The notes beneath the pieces are model-generated. The model was not told where the DNA came from. It saw only the letters and a list, made by a program, of their open reading frames with translations, and made no database searches. 64,000 nt of DNA from Massilia sp. PAMC28688 (GTDB lineage Bacteria; Pseudomonadota; Gammaproteobacteria; Burkholderiales; Burkholderiaceae_D), in contig NZ_CP080378.1 of the NCBI RefSeq assembly GCF_019443445.1, positions 744,001-808,000 of the forward strand, given 5' to 3'. A program made the position numbers and the translations under genes. Positions 55,391 to 64,000 of this stretch are shown here, piece by piece (position 1 is the stretch's first letter; every line of letters starts with the position of its first letter).

Positions 55391-56757
55391 TATGCAGCCC
55401 CCACTGTGGATTGGATATCGTTATGAATGGCGATTGCCGCCAGCTTCCCGTGCTGCACCGCCTGCACCGTCAGGTCCTGCCCGGGTGCCACGCAGTCGCC
55501 CCCCGCATAGATGCCTGGCAGCGCCGTGCGGAAGTGGCCGTCGACGTTGATCTTGTCGCCGCTGCGGGTGATGTGACGCGCCATCTCGTCCGACAGGCCC
55601 ACCGCATCCATGCTCTGGCCAATGGCCTTGAACACCGCATCGGCCGCGATCTCGATAAAGCTGCCCATGCCGGTCAGGCGGCCGTCGATCATGCGCGTCT
55701 CTTCAAAACGCATGCCGCATACGCGGCCGGCGTCGTCCAGCAGCACGTCGAGCGGCGCGGCCCAGGTTTTGATGCGCACCTGGTTCATCTTGGCGATATC
55801 CTGCTCGTGATGCGTTGCAGTCATGGATTCGTAACCGCGGCGGTAGACCAGCGTCACGTCTTCTGCCCCCATGCGCTTGATCTGCACCGCCATGTCGATG
55901 GCCGTATTGCCGGCCCCGATCACGATGGCGCGGCGCGGCACCGGCAGCGATGCCAGGTCGCTCGCCTGGCGTAGATGTGCGATGTAGTCCACCGCTGCCA
56001 TCAGTCCCGGCGCATCTTCGCCGGTCAGGCCAAGCTGGCGGCTCGCATTCAGGCCCAGACCCAGGAACACGGCATCGTACCGGGCATGCAGGTCCTGAAG
56101 ATGAAGGTTCACACCCAGCGTGTGGCCATGGCGCACCTCGATGCCGCCAATGGAAAGCAGGAACGCCACTTCCTGCTGCGCAAAGTCGCCAGGCAGCTTG
56201 TACTTGGCAATCCCGTATTCATTGAGTCCGCCGGACTTTTGACGCGCCTCGAACACCACCACGTCGTTGCCCAGCATCGCCAGCCGGTGCGCGCACGACA
56301 GGCCAGCCGGACCGGCACCGACCACCGCGATGGTCTTTCCGGTGGCCGGCGCGCGCTCGAACGGGTGCGCGGCAAAGCGCGCGTTGTCGAGCGCATAGCG
56401 CTGCAGCAGGCCGATTTTGACCGGCTGCCCTTCTTCATCATGATTGCGCACGCAGGCGTCTTCACACAGGATCTCGGTGGGGCACACGCGCGCGCAGGCG
56501 CCACCAAAGATGTTTGCCTTCAGGATGCCCGCCGCCGCGCCGTTGATGTTCTGGTCGTGGATGTTGCGGATGAAGCTTGCCACGTCGATCTCGGTGGGGC
56601 AGATGCGGGTGCACGGCGCGTCGTAGCAGTACAGGCAGCGCGCCGCTTCAATGGCGGCCCGGCGCTCGGTGAGCGGCGGCGCCAGGTCGGTGAAGTGCTC
56701 GGCCAGTTCACTGTTCGATCCACGCGCCTGCGGCAGGTGTTTGAGTGATTCAATCAT
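55390..56757 (-). CDS. preT: NAD-dependent dihydropyrimidine dehydrogenase, PreT subunit
   Basis: This 455-residue flavoprotein takes electrons from NADH for PreA. It resembles the glutamate-synthase small subunit: N-terminal iron-sulfur cysteines in CLYCYDAPCTRICPTEID and CARVCPTEILCEDAC, the FAD motif VVGAGPAGLSCAHRLA (about 148-163), and the NAD motif VIGAGNTAIDMAVQIKRMGA (about 290). The C-terminal GIYAGGDC segment closes the FAD site. It forms one translational unit with preA. Confidence 0.95.
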   Translation of the reverse strand: MIESLKHLPQARGSNSELAEHFTDLAPPLTERRAAIEAARCLYCYDAPCTRICPTEIDVASFIRNIHDQNINGAAAGILKANIFGGACARVCPTEILCEDACVRNHDEEGQPVKIGLLQRYALDNARFAAHPFERAPATGKTIAVVGAGPAGLSCAHRLAMLGNDVVVFEARQKSGGLNEYGIAKYKLPGDFAQQEVAFLLSIGGIEVRHGHTLGVNLHLQDLHARYDAVFLGLGLNASRQLGLTGEDAPGLMAAVDYIAHLRQASDLASLPVPRRAIVIGAGNTAIDMAVQIKRMGAEDVTLVYRRGYESMTATHHEQDIAKMNQVRIKTWAAPLDVLLDDAGRVCGMRFEETRMIDGRLTGMGSFIEIAADAVFKAIGQSMDAVGLSDEMARHITRSGDKINVDGHFRTALPGIYAGGDCVAPGQDLTVQAVQHGKLAAIAIHNDIQSTVGAA

Positions 56758-56815
56758 GTGCGTTCCAGGGTCCTGTTATGGTTTTTTATGTCATCCACTA
56801 CTGCTGCGTGAAATA

Positions 56816-58318
56816 TTATTTCATCTGCGGGAACGCGAATTCCACGCCCGCGCTGGCCGTATTGGGCCAGCGCTGCATCACCGCCTTGTGGCGCGTGTAG
56901 AACCGCACGCCTTCAGGGCCGTAGGCGTGATGGTCGCCAAACAGGCTGCGCTTCCATCCGCCAAAACTGTTGAATGCCATCGGCACCGGCAGCGGCACAT
57001 TCACCCCCACCATGCCGACCTGGATCTGGCGCACGAACTCGCGCGCGGTGCCGCCGTCGCGGGTGTAGATCGCCACCCCGTTGCCGTACTCGTTGGCGTT
57101 GATCAGGTTGACTGCGGTGGCCACGTCCGGCGCGCGCACCACGCACAGCACCGGTCCAAAGATCTCTTCCTTGTAGATCGTCATGTCGGGCGTGACGTGG
57201 TCAAACAGCGTGCCGCCCACGAAGAAGCCGTTCTCGCAGCCGGCCACCTTGCACTCACGCCCATCGACCACCAGGGTCGCGCCCTGCTCCACCCCTTCGC
57301 CAATCAGTTTTTCAATGCGCTGCTTGGCCGCCGCCGTCACCACGGGCCCCATTTCGGCATCGGCCGCCATGCCGTCGGCGATCTTGAGGGCGGCCGTGCG
57401 TTCGGCCAGCGCGCCAATGAGCTTGTCGCCTGAGTCGCCCACCGCCACCACGACCGAAATGGCCATGCAGCGCTCGCCCGCAGAACCGAAAGCGGCCCCG
57501 ATCAGCGCATCCACCGCCATGTCCATGTCGGCGTCCGGCATCACCACCATGTGGTTCTTGGCGCCGCCCAGGGCCTGCACGCGCTTGCCGTTGGCGGTGC
57601 CGCGCGAGTAGATGTATTGAGCGATTGGCGTGGAGCCGACAAAGCTGATGGCCTGCACATCGCGGTGTTCGAGCAGCGCGTCCACGGTCACCTTGTCGCC
57701 CTGGACCACATTGAACACGCCGTCCGGCAGGCCGGCATCCTTGAGCAGCTTTGCGTGCAGCAGCGAGGCCGAAGGATCACGCTCGGACGGCTTGAGCACG
57801 AAGGTATTGCCGCAGGCGATAGCGACCGGGAACATCCACATGGGCACCATCACCGGGAAGTTAAACGGCGTGATGCCAGCCACCACACCGAGCGCCTGGC
57901 GCATGGACCAGGCGTCGATACCGCGCGAAATCTGGTCGGTGAATTCGCCCTTGAGCAGATGTGGAATGCCGACGGCGAATTCCACCATCTCGATCCCGCG
58001 TGCGACCTCGCCCTGTGCATCGCTGAAGGTCTTGCCATGTTCGCGCGTGAGCATGGCCGCAAATTCGTCCGTATGCTCCTGGCACAGCTGCAGATACTTG
58101 AACAGCACGCGCGCGCGCGTCAATGGCGGCGTGGCCGACCAGGCCGGGAAAGCTGCGGCTGCTGCGGCGACGGCGGTGTCGACTTCTTCGGCCGTGCCCA
58201 GCGCCACCCGGGCACACGGCACGCCTTGGGCCGGGTTGAACACGTCGGCGTAGCGGCCGCTGGCCGTGTCGACCAGGGCGCCGTTGATGTAATGCGAGAT
58301 CGTTTCGAGATTGCTCAT
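56816..58318 (-). CDS. mmsA: CoA-acylating (methyl)malonate-semialdehyde dehydrogenase
   Basis: This 500-residue aldehyde dehydrogenase converts malonate semialdehyde to acetyl-CoA, or methylmalonate semialdehyde to propionyl-CoA, with NAD and CoA. The catalytic Cys284 lies in [12 protein letters not shown], the form typical of MmsA, and [16 protein letters not shown] is at 149-164. It completes breakdown of beta-alanine and beta-aminoisobutyrate formed by the cluster. It starts two bases after the transaminase stop. Confidence 0.95.
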   Translation of the reverse strand: MSNLETISHYINGALVDTASGRYADVFNPAQGVPCARVALGTAEEVDTAVAAAAAAFPAWSATPPLTRARVLFKYLQLCQEHTDEFAAMLTREHGKTFSDAQGEVARGIEMVEFAVGIPHLLKGEFTDQISRGIDAWSMRQALGVVAGITPFNFPVMVPMWMFPVAIACGNTFVLKPSERDPSASLLHAKLLKDAGLPDGVFNVVQGDKVTVDALLEHRDVQAISFVGSTPIAQYIYSRGTANGKRVQALGGAKNHMVVMPDADMDMAVDALIGAAFGSAGERCMAISVVVAVGDSGDKLIGALAERTAALKIADGMAADAEMGPVVTAAAKQRIEKLIGEGVEQGATLVVDGRECKVAGCENGFFVGGTLFDHVTPDMTIYKEEIFGPVLCVVRAPDVATAVNLINANEYGNGVAIYTRDGGTAREFVRQIQVGMVGVNVPLPVPMAFNSFGGWKRSLFGDHHAYGPEGVRFYTRHKAVMQRWPNTASAGVEFAFPQMK

Positions 58319-58320
58319 GA

Positions 58321-59637
58321 TTAGTCCAGGTTCTTCAGTACGGTGGCAAGCTTGCCGAACAACTCGTCGATGTGCGCTTTTTCAAGCACCAGCGGTGGCG
58401 ACAGGGCGATGATGTCGCCGGTGGTGCGAATCAGGATACCGTCGGCAAAGGCCTGCTTGAAGGCGCTGAAAGCGCGCGCGCCGGGCTTGCCGTCGATGGG
58501 CTGCAGCTCGATGCCGGCGATCAGGCCAATGGTGCGGATGTCGATCACATGCGGCAGACCCTTGAGCGAATGGACAGCATCTGCCCAGTACTGCTGCATC
58601 GACGCCGCGTGGGTCAGGATGTCCTGCTCCTGGAATACCTCGATGGTCGCCAGTGCCGCGGCGCAGGCCAGCGGATGGCCTGAATAGGTATAGCCATGGA
58701 ACAGTTCAATGCCGGCCGGGCCGTCCATGAAGGTATCGTGAATGTGCTTTTTGGTGAACACGGCGCCCATTGGCACCGTGGCGTTGGTCAAGCCCTTGGC
58801 CACCGTGACCATGTCCGGTTCCACGTCAAAGTAGTCGAACGCGAACGGGGTGGTAAGGCGCCCGAAGCCGGTGATGACCTCGTCGAAAATAAGCAGGATG
58901 CCATGCTTGGTGCACAGCTCGCGCAGGCGCTTGAGGTAGCCCTTGGGGGGAATGAGCACACCGGTGGAACCGGCCACCGGCTCGACGATGACGGCGGCAA
59001 TGGTCGATGCGTCGTGCAGCGCGACGATGCGCTCCAGGTCATCGGCCAGGTGCGCGCCGTATTCCGGCTCGCCGCGGGTGAACGCATTCTTTTCGAGGTT
59101 GTGCGTGTGCGGCAGGTGGTCTACCCCGGGCAGCAGGGGGCCGAAGGTGCGGCGGTTGCCGCCGATGCCGCCGACCGAAATGCCGCCGAAGCCCACGCCA
59201 TGATAGCCGCGCTCGCGGCCGATCAGGCGCGTACGCCCCGCCTCGCCGCGTGCGCGGTGGTACGCCAGCGCCATCTTCAGTGCCGTGTCCACGGCTTCGG
59301 AGCCGGAGTTGGTGTAGAACACGTGGCCGAATTTGTGGCCCGTGTATTCCATGAGCTTTTCGGCCAGGTTGAACGCAGCCGGATGCCCCATCTGGAAAGT
59401 GGGCGCAAAGTCGAGCTGGCCCACCATCTGGCGCACGGCCTCGATGATTTTGGGCTGATTGTGGCCGCAAGGGACGCACCACAAGCCGGCGGTGCCATCG
59501 AGCACGGAGCGGCCGTCCACATCCTTGTAATACATCCCTTCGGCGGAAACGAGCAGACGGGGGTTGGTCTTGTAGTCGCGATTGTTCGTAAATGGCATCC
59601 AGAACGATGCCATTGAGTCGGGTTTTGCCTCGTGCAT
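58321..59637 (-). CDS. Class III omega-aminotransferase (beta-alanine:pyruvate type)
   Basis: About 438 residues from ATG 59637 (GGAGAG upstream; a TTG at 59649 is in frame). The PLP site has [10 protein letters not shown] with Asp252 and the Schiff-base Lys281 in [32 protein letters not shown] is near 145-162. It should move the amino group of beta-alanine or beta-aminoisobutyrate to pyruvate, yielding the semialdehyde used by MmsA. It is the first gene of the operon and is divergent from the MocR regulator. Confidence 0.93.
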   Translation of the reverse strand: MHEAKPDSMASFWMPFTNNRDYKTNPRLLVSAEGMYYKDVDGRSVLDGTAGLWCVPCGHNQPKIIEAVRQMVGQLDFAPTFQMGHPAAFNLAEKLMEYTGHKFGHVFYTNSGSEAVDTALKMALAYHRARGEAGRTRLIGRERGYHGVGFGGISVGGIGGNRRTFGPLLPGVDHLPHTHNLEKNAFTRGEPEYGAHLADDLERIVALHDASTIAAVIVEPVAGSTGVLIPPKGYLKRLRELCTKHGILLIFDEVITGFGRLTTPFAFDYFDVEPDMVTVAKGLTNATVPMGAVFTKKHIHDTFMDGPAGIELFHGYTYSGHPLACAAALATIEVFQEQDILTHAASMQQYWADAVHSLKGLPHVIDIRTIGLIAGIELQPIDGKPGARAFSAFKQAFADGILIRTTGDIIALSPPLVLEKAHIDELFGKLATVLKNLD

Positions 59638-59671
59638 GAAACTCTCCAATGATTTTTACCGGCAAAAAAAT

Positions 59672-59701
59672 AATTTACCAGTTGGCAAAATGATGATGCA
59701 A
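59672..59701 (-). promoter_or_regulatory. Candidate promoter of the pyrimidine operon
   Basis: Read on the minus strand, TTGCAT (plus 59696-59701) and TAAATT (plus 59672-59677) are 18 bases apart. The region overlaps GTTGGCAAAA (59681-59690), which has an inverted partner GCCAAC at 59751-59756 and a related ACCGGCAAAA at 59658-59667. These could be operator sites for the divergent MocR-type regulator. The gap is 175 bases and noticeably AT-rich. Confidence 0.45.
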
Positions 59702-59812
59702 TAATAGTCAGCAGTACAACTATGGCACATATACACAAACTGCAAAACTCGCCAACCGTATCGGTGGCGCAAACAATACAGTTTGGTGAGGTACTCGCAG
59801 GAGGATGGTTTT

Positions 59813-61243
59813 ATGGATCAGAATGAGGCGCTGTGGCCGGTCCTGGAGATCGATCGCGGCAAGCGCGGCAGCTTGGTTGATCAGATTGTGGCAGCCATCA
59901 GCGACATGGTAAACAGGCGTTCGCTGCGGGTCGGCACCAAAATGCCTTCCGTTAGACGTTTCGCAAAGTGTAATGGCGTGAGCACCTTCACCGTGGTCGA
60001 ATCCTACGACCGCCTGCTCACCCTTGGCCTGCTGTCATCACGCCGCGGCTCGGGTTTTTACGTGGCCCGCAGTGAGGTGACGGCGGCGCCCATGCCCGTT
60101 GCGCTGCAGGCCACGCCGGTTGCCATCGACGCGCTTGCGCCGGACCTGTATTCGGGCGTATCCGATGCCCTGCCGGTGGGCGCCGGCTGGCTGCCGCCTG
60201 AATGGTATGGCGAGACCACCATCCTCGACGCGGTGCGCCACGCCATGAAGATACCGGCCAACCGCCTGCGCGGCTACGGTCATCCGCTGGGGTTTCCCAC
60301 CCTGCGCCAGCATATGGCCACCAGCCTGTCGGCGGAACTGTTCCAGGTCGGCGCCGACCAGATCATGCTCACCAACGGCGCCACGCATGCCTTTGACCTC
60401 ATCCTGCGCACGCTCACCAAGCCGGGCGACACCGTGCTGGTGGAAGACCCGGGCTACAGCAACCTGATCTCGCTGGTGCGCCACCACGGCTGCATCCCGG
60501 TGGGCATCGCGCGCGGTGAACATGGGCTGGACATGGACATGCTCGCGCGCCAAGCTGCAGCCACCCAGCCCAAACTCATGTTCGTCAACACGGTGCTGCA
60601 CAATCCGCTCGGCACCTCGCTGTCGCAGGCGCAGGCGCACCGGCTGCTGGCACTGGCCGAGCAATTCGATTTCTGGCTGGTGGAAGACGATATCTACCGC
60701 GAGCTGGCCGCGCGCGGCGAAGCGTCGCTGGCGGCCATGGACGGCCTGCGCCGCGTGATCCGGGTGGGCAGCTTTTCCAAGACCCTGTCGCCGGTGCTGC
60801 GGGTGGGTTCCATCAGCTGCTCCAATTCGCTGGCGCCGGAACTGCTGCGCGTGAAAATGCTCACCGGCCTGACCACCTCCGAAATCAACGAGCGCGCCGT
60901 GTACCACGCCATCTCGGCGCGCCCCTATCGCAAGATGGTCGAACGCCTGGTCGACCAGTTATCCAGCGCGCGCGAGCGCACCATCGAGCGGCTCGAGGAA
61001 GCGGGCATGATGCCATTGGCGCGGCCGCGCGGCGGCATGTTCGTCAGCGCCGGCTGGGCGCAGGCGCCGGGCGCTTCGCTCAATGGCAAGCTGGCGGCGG
61101 ACCGCGCGCTGGCGGCCGGCATCCTGCTTTCGCCGGGCGAATTCTTTTCGCTGAGGGAGCCGTCCACCGTCTGGTTCCGCTTCAATGCCGCATACGCCGC
61201 CGATGCCCCGGCGCTGACTGCCTTCCTGCAAACGCTACGCTGA
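59813..61243 (+). CDS. MocR-type regulator (GntR helix-turn-helix fused to aminotransferase domain)
   Basis: About 476 residues. An N-terminal GntR winged helix (about 20-85, with GTKMPSVRRFAKCNGVSTFTVVESYDRL split across it) is followed by a class-I aminotransferase-like domain with the PLP Lys323 in SFSKTLSP. MocR regulators sense amino compounds through PLP. AGGAGG precedes the ATG at 59813. Being divergent from the transaminase, it probably controls the pyrimidine operon, with beta-alanine as an attractive effector. Confidence 0.92.
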   Translation: MDQNEALWPVLEIDRGKRGSLVDQIVAAISDMVNRRSLRVGTKMPSVRRFAKCNGVSTFTVVESYDRLLTLGLLSSRRGSGFYVARSEVTAAPMPVALQATPVAIDALAPDLYSGVSDALPVGAGWLPPEWYGETTILDAVRHAMKIPANRLRGYGHPLGFPTLRQHMATSLSAELFQVGADQIMLTNGATHAFDLILRTLTKPGDTVLVEDPGYSNLISLVRHHGCIPVGIARGEHGLDMDMLARQAAATQPKLMFVNTVLHNPLGTSLSQAQAHRLLALAEQFDFWLVEDDIYRELAARGEASLAAMDGLRRVIRVGSFSKTLSPVLRVGSISCSNSLAPELLRVKMLTGLTTSEINERAVYHAISARPYRKMVERLVDQLSSARERTIERLEEAGMMPLARPRGGMFVSAGWAQAPGASLNGKLAADRALAAGILLSPGEFFSLREPSTVWFRFNAAYAADAPALTAFLQTLR

Positions 61244-61251
61244 AAGAGACC

Positions 61252-61914
61252 ATGGCTACTTCCGGAAACGATACCGAAGCGCGCACCGCATCGCAGCGGC
61301 GGATGCAAAATCGCGACAAGCTCGAAGCCGACATCCTCGCCGAAGCGGTGCGCGTGTTTGCCGAAGCGGGCTATGAAGGCGCGTCGATTGCCACCGTGGC
61401 CGAGAATACGGGGTTGTCCAAGCAGAACCTGATGTACTACTTCCCCACCAAGCAGGCGCTGTACCAACGGGTGCTCGACGGCGTGCTCGATGACTGGCTT
61501 GAACGCATGGACAGCCTGGCCGACCCGGAGCGCGAGCCGCGTGACGTGTTACGGGCCTACATCCAGGCCAAGCTGCGCTTTTCGCGCGAGCAGCCGTGGG
61601 CGTCGCGCGTGTATGCCATGGAAGTGATCAGCGGCGCGCAGCTGTATGGAGAGCAGATCCAGAAGCGCGTGGTGCCGCTGCTGCGCAAGGACATCGACGT
61701 ATTCGAGCGCTGGATCGGCGAAGGCAGGATCGGCCAGGTGAACGCCACCCACCTGCTGTTCGCCATCTGGGCGATGACCCAGTCCTACGCCGACTTCGCG
61801 ACCCAGATGGCCCTGGTACTTAATCGCAAGCAATTGTCGAAAAAGGACTTTGATGATGCAGAGAACATGATCACCAACATGGTCCTGGCAGCTGTAGCGC
61901 TCCCGGCCGCATAA
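61252..61914 (+). CDS. rutR: RutR-like TetR-family regulator
   Basis: This 220-residue regulator has a TetR helix-turn-helix (ILAEAVRVFAEAGYEGASIATVAENTGLSKQ within residues 28-60, then NLMYYFPTKQALY) and the YcdC/RutR C-domain (about 95-205), including WASRVYAMEVISGA and IWAMTQSYADFATQM. E. coli RutR binds uracil and governs pyrimidine use. It starts eight bases after the MocR stop, so both regulators are likely made together. Binding of uracil here is inference. Confidence 0.85.
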   Translation: MATSGNDTEARTASQRRMQNRDKLEADILAEAVRVFAEAGYEGASIATVAENTGLSKQNLMYYFPTKQALYQRVLDGVLDDWLERMDSLADPEREPRDVLRAYIQAKLRFSREQPWASRVYAMEVISGAQLYGEQIQKRVVPLLRKDIDVFERWIGEGRIGQVNATHLLFAIWAMTQSYADFATQMALVLNRKQLSKKDFDDAENMITNMVLAAVALPAA

Positions 61915-61924
61915 TTCAGCCTTC

Positions 61925-62168
61925 AAAACAATTTCCTACAGGCGGGGTCAGACCACTTAAACCGACCAAAATCAATTTCCCCACGGCGGGGTCAGACCAC
62001 TTAAACCGCGCAAAATCAATTGTTCCGCGTCATAAGTGGTACCGCTGCGAGGCGTAATACCCCTTCTTCCGGCCAAATTTGTCGGCGATTTCCTGGCCAG
62101 CCTGCGACAGAATCTTAACCGCGAGTGAGGCGGAAAGTTGTATAGACAAAAAGTGGTCTGACCCTGGT
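61925..62168. repeat. 44-bp repeat cluster E, split by a gene fragment
   Basis: Two plus cores GGGGTCAGACCACTTAAA start at 61944 and 61988, exactly 44 bases apart, with AATCAATTTCC-type blocks before each. A minus core GTGGTCTGACCCTGG lies at 62153-62167, preceded by TTGTATAGACAA (62138-62149), the word also found in cluster D. The plus cores here have GGCGGGG instead of CCAGGGT, a slight variant. About 145 bases between the arms may be a coding remnant. Confidence 0.88.
62030..62145 (-). pseudogene. Possible 3' fragment of a gene trapped between repeat arms
   Basis: On the minus strand, a frame ending TAA/TGA at about 62030 reads LSASLAVKILSQAGQEIAD then KFGRKKGYYASQRYHL before its stop. 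The composition looks like a genuine helical C-terminus with a basic tail, but upstream of about 62145 the reading frame runs into the repeat core and unrelated sequence. I cannot name the parent gene. It may be a chance frame. Confidence 0.3.
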
Positions 62169-62300
62169 TTATGGAAATAAAATGAGAAAGTTCCGGTCGC
62201 TGCCGGCTTTTTTGATGGGCACCACGGGGGCAATTCAGTCACCGCGCCTTGCCACATCGTGTATGCTTTCCGGCAATAGCAACCCGACCACGTCTTGTAT

Positions 62301-62858
62301 ATGCCAGGCTTCGATTCCACGCCCATTGACACGCCCAGGCTGATCCTGCGCCAGCTGACCCTGGCCGATGCGCCTGGCCTGTATGCCATTTTTTCAGACG
62401 CGGAAGTGACCCGCTACTGGAGTACTCCGCCCTGGGCGGCGCTGGCCGAGGCCGAAGCGTCGATTCGCGAGTCACTCGAGCACTACCAGGGCAACGAGAA
62501 CCTGCGCCTGGCCATCACGCTCAAGGATAGCGGCGCGCTGGTGGGTGTCATCAGCCTGTATCGCATCCAGCAATCGAACCGGCGCGCCGATATCGGCTAC
62601 GCCCTGGCCCGCGCTCACTGGCGCTGCGGCTACCTGAGCGAGGCAATGGAGGCCTTCATCGGCCATGCCTTCGGCGCGCTCGATCTGAACCGCATCGAAG
62701 CCGATATCGACCCGCGCAACACGGCTTCGCGCCAGCTGCTGGAGAAGATGGCCTTTGCGCGCGAGGGCTACATGCGCGAGCGCTGGATCGTCAATGGCGA
62801 AGTGTGCGACACCGCTTTCTACGGCCTGCTGCGGCGCGACTGGGATGCACGCGCATGA
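62301..62858 (+). CDS. GNAT-family acetyltransferase, RimJ/RimL type
   Basis: This 185-residue protein has the RimJ/RimL-like opening TPRLILRQLTLADAPGLYAIFSD, the central IGYALARAHWRCGYLSEAMEA acetyl-CoA loop split over residues 95-117, and RIEADIDPRNTASRQLLEKM near 135-154. It should acetylate an amine or protein N-terminus; the target is unknown. A TTG six bases upstream of the ATG is an alternative start. Its stop overlaps the start of the nitrilase-family gene in ATGA. Confidence 0.9.
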   Translation: MPGFDSTPIDTPRLILRQLTLADAPGLYAIFSDAEVTRYWSTPPWAALAEAEASIRESLEHYQGNENLRLAITLKDSGALVGVISLYRIQQSNRRADIGYALARAHWRCGYLSEAMEAFIGHAFGALDLNRIEADIDPRNTASRQLLEKMAFAREGYMRERWIVNGEVCDTAFYGLLRRDWDARA

Positions 62859-63598
62859 GCGGTCTGCGTATCGCAGCGGCGCAGTCGCATTCGGTCGATG
62901 GCGACATCGCCGCCAACCTCGCGCGTCACCTGCTGTTCATCGAAGCTGCCGCCCAGGCGAAGACCGGCTTGCTGGTGTTCCCCGAACTCTCCCTCACCGG
63001 TTATCTGCCGCAGCAGCTGGCCGAGCTGGCGGTAACGCCCGATGATCCGCGCTTTGCCGATATCCGCGCCGCAGCTGCCTGCCACGGCATGACCATCGTG
63101 GTGGGCGCACCCCTGGCCAGCGCCGCGGGCAAGCCGCATATTGGCGTGATCGCCTTCCACCCCGGCGGCCACACCAGCACCTACCGCAAGCACTTCCTGT
63201 ATCAGGACGAGGAGCGCTACGCCGCGCCGGGCAGCGCCATCAGCCAGGTGATCGATGTGCGGGCGGTCCCCGTGGCCCTGGCGGTCTGCTACGATGTCAG
63301 AGACCAGCGCCACCCGCACGCCGCCGTAATGGCCGGGGCGACAATTTATGCGGCAGGTTCGGTCGTCACCCCTGGCGGCATTGAACAGGAGCTGGCCACC
63401 CTCAGGCACTATGCGAGCCTGTTCAGCATGGGTATCCTGTTTGCCAATCACGCGCGCCGCACCGGCGCCTTTGATTGCGCAGGCCGCAGCAGCATCTGGT
63501 TGCCAGACGGGCAATTGCTGGTGCAGGCGCCCGGCCAGGGCGAGTGCCTGGTGACGGGCGACGAGGACAACGGCGCCGTCATCGCGGTGGCAACCTGA
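62855..63598 (+). CDS. Carbon-nitrogen hydrolase (nitrilase superfamily)
   Basis: This 247-residue cytoplasmic hydrolase has the nitrilase triad Glu44 (VFPELSLTGY), Lys112 (TYRKHFLYQDEE) and Cys145 (AVCYDVRDQRHP). Size fits amidases of the superfamily rather than true nitrilases. The substrate is unknown; omega-amidase, ureidopropionase-like or other amide hydrolysis are all possible. The ATG overlaps the GNAT stop by four bases, so expression is coupled. Confidence 0.9.
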   Translation: MSGLRIAAAQSHSVDGDIAANLARHLLFIEAAAQAKTGLLVFPELSLTGYLPQQLAELAVTPDDPRFADIRAAAACHGMTIVVGAPLASAAGKPHIGVIAFHPGGHTSTYRKHFLYQDEERYAAPGSAISQVIDVRAVPVALAVCYDVRDQRHPHAAVMAGATIYAAGSVVTPGGIEQELATLRHYASLFSMGILFANHARRTGAFDCAGRSSIWLPDGQLLVQAPGQGECLVTGDEDNGAVIAVAT

Positions 63599-63721
63599 CG
63601 CACCACTGGCCCCCGCCAGCTACCGCATAACCCCCGAAACCGACCGTTCGTCGTATGGCCATGGCAACGCCAGTTGCTGCTTGGTACAGTGACTCCATCG
63701 ACAAACCCACCGGAGAACACC

Positions 63722-64000
63722 ATGACGCACAATACCGCTTTCACCAATTTCTACGCAACGCTGCAGGAAATCGGCCGCGCCCTCTCGCGCGCCGCACGCT
63801 ACGGCGCAGACGCGGTGGCGACCATGTCGTGGCCGGCGCTGGCTGTGGCCTGCCTGCTGATTGCGTTTGCCGTGACCATCCTGCCCTTGGCCCTGTTCCT
63901 GTTCGTGACGTTCATGCTGATCAAGCTGATCGCCAGCTCGCTGGCCGAGCGGCGCGAACGCGGCGCGCCAACCCCGTACCGCGCCACCGACGACAAGGAA
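63722..64000 (+). CDS. Membrane protein, truncated by window end
   Basis: An open frame from ATG 63722 (GGAGAAC upstream) that reaches the window edge without a stop, 93 codons visible. It starts MTHNTAFTNFYATLQEIGRA, has one long hydrophobic stretch (PALAVACLLIAFAVTILPL and ALFLFVTFMLIKLIA, about 39-73) that could form one or two helices, and a charged tail. No family is recognised; the C-terminus lies outside. Confidence 0.6.
   Translation, partial: MTHNTAFTNFYATLQEIGRALSRAARYGADAVATMSWPALAVACLLIAFAVTILPLALFLFVTFMLIKLIASSLAERRERGAPTPYRATDDKE

Overview
This window is high-GC chromosomal DNA that reads most like a betaproteobacterium of the Oxalobacteraceae (Massilia/Duganella/Herbaspirillum type). 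The evidence is the glnA control region, the PHA-granule, PhaZ and wax-ester genes, the rplU-rpmA-obg-proB order, the orphan rsxB-nth pair, and nucleobase-catabolism genes of betaproteobacterial type. No prophage, transposase gene, CRISPR array or plasmid backbone is visible, so this is core chromosome with accessory metabolic islands. The family-level assignment is inference from gene content.

Layout. 0-4.3 kb: glnA with a candidate sigma-54 promoter and NtrC site, a rhodanese, an orphan TAXI-type solute receptor and a GNAT enzyme. 4.3-10.3 kb: a large bifunctional penicillin-binding protein, a CinA-like protein, an EI24 membrane protein, an FKBP and a small lipoprotein. 10.3-10.9 kb: a two-armed cluster of 44-bp repeats. 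10.9-17.7 kb: storage-lipid and redox genes (WS/DGAT, acyl-CoA-binding protein, PHA-granule protein, antiporter, fdxA, ferredoxin reductase, phaZ). 18-26.3 kb: housekeeping genes (rsxB, nth, DUF4272 protein, proB, obg, rpmA, rplU, a periplasmic binding protein, ispB). 26.3-30.9 kb: an O-acyltransferase, tRNA-Pro(CGG), a lactate permease and a DUF805 protein. 30.9-36.5 kb: a three-subunit molybdenum hydroxylase of PaoABC type with its XdhC chaperone and a MocA-like cytidylyltransferase. 36.6-41.7 kb: a secreted M4 protease, two small proteins and an S9 peptidase.

41.7-47.1 kb holds purine-ring catabolism: an M20 hydrolase, membrane-bound urate hydroxylase PuuD, a LysR regulator, and a natural fusion of OHCU decarboxylase to an allantoate-amidohydrolase-like domain. 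A PAS-PAS-GGDEF diguanylate cyclase and a zinc alcohol dehydrogenase follow. 49.9-61.9 kb is a complete reductive pyrimidine pathway on the minus strand: transaminase, MmsA, PreT, PreA, NCS1 permease, dihydropyrimidinase and beta-ureidopropionase. It should convert uracil or thymine to beta-alanine or beta-aminoisobutyrate and then to acetyl- or propionyl-CoA. A divergent MocR-type regulator and a RutR-like TetR regulator sit at its head. The right end has a coupled GNAT/nitrilase pair and a membrane protein that runs off the window.

The most unusual element is a family of 44-bp units (core CCAGGGTCAGACCACTTAAA, second block AATCAATTTCC). There are sixteen cores in five intergenic clusters, always in exact 44-bp register when tandem, and often with arms in opposite orientation. 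No mobilising gene is present in the window.
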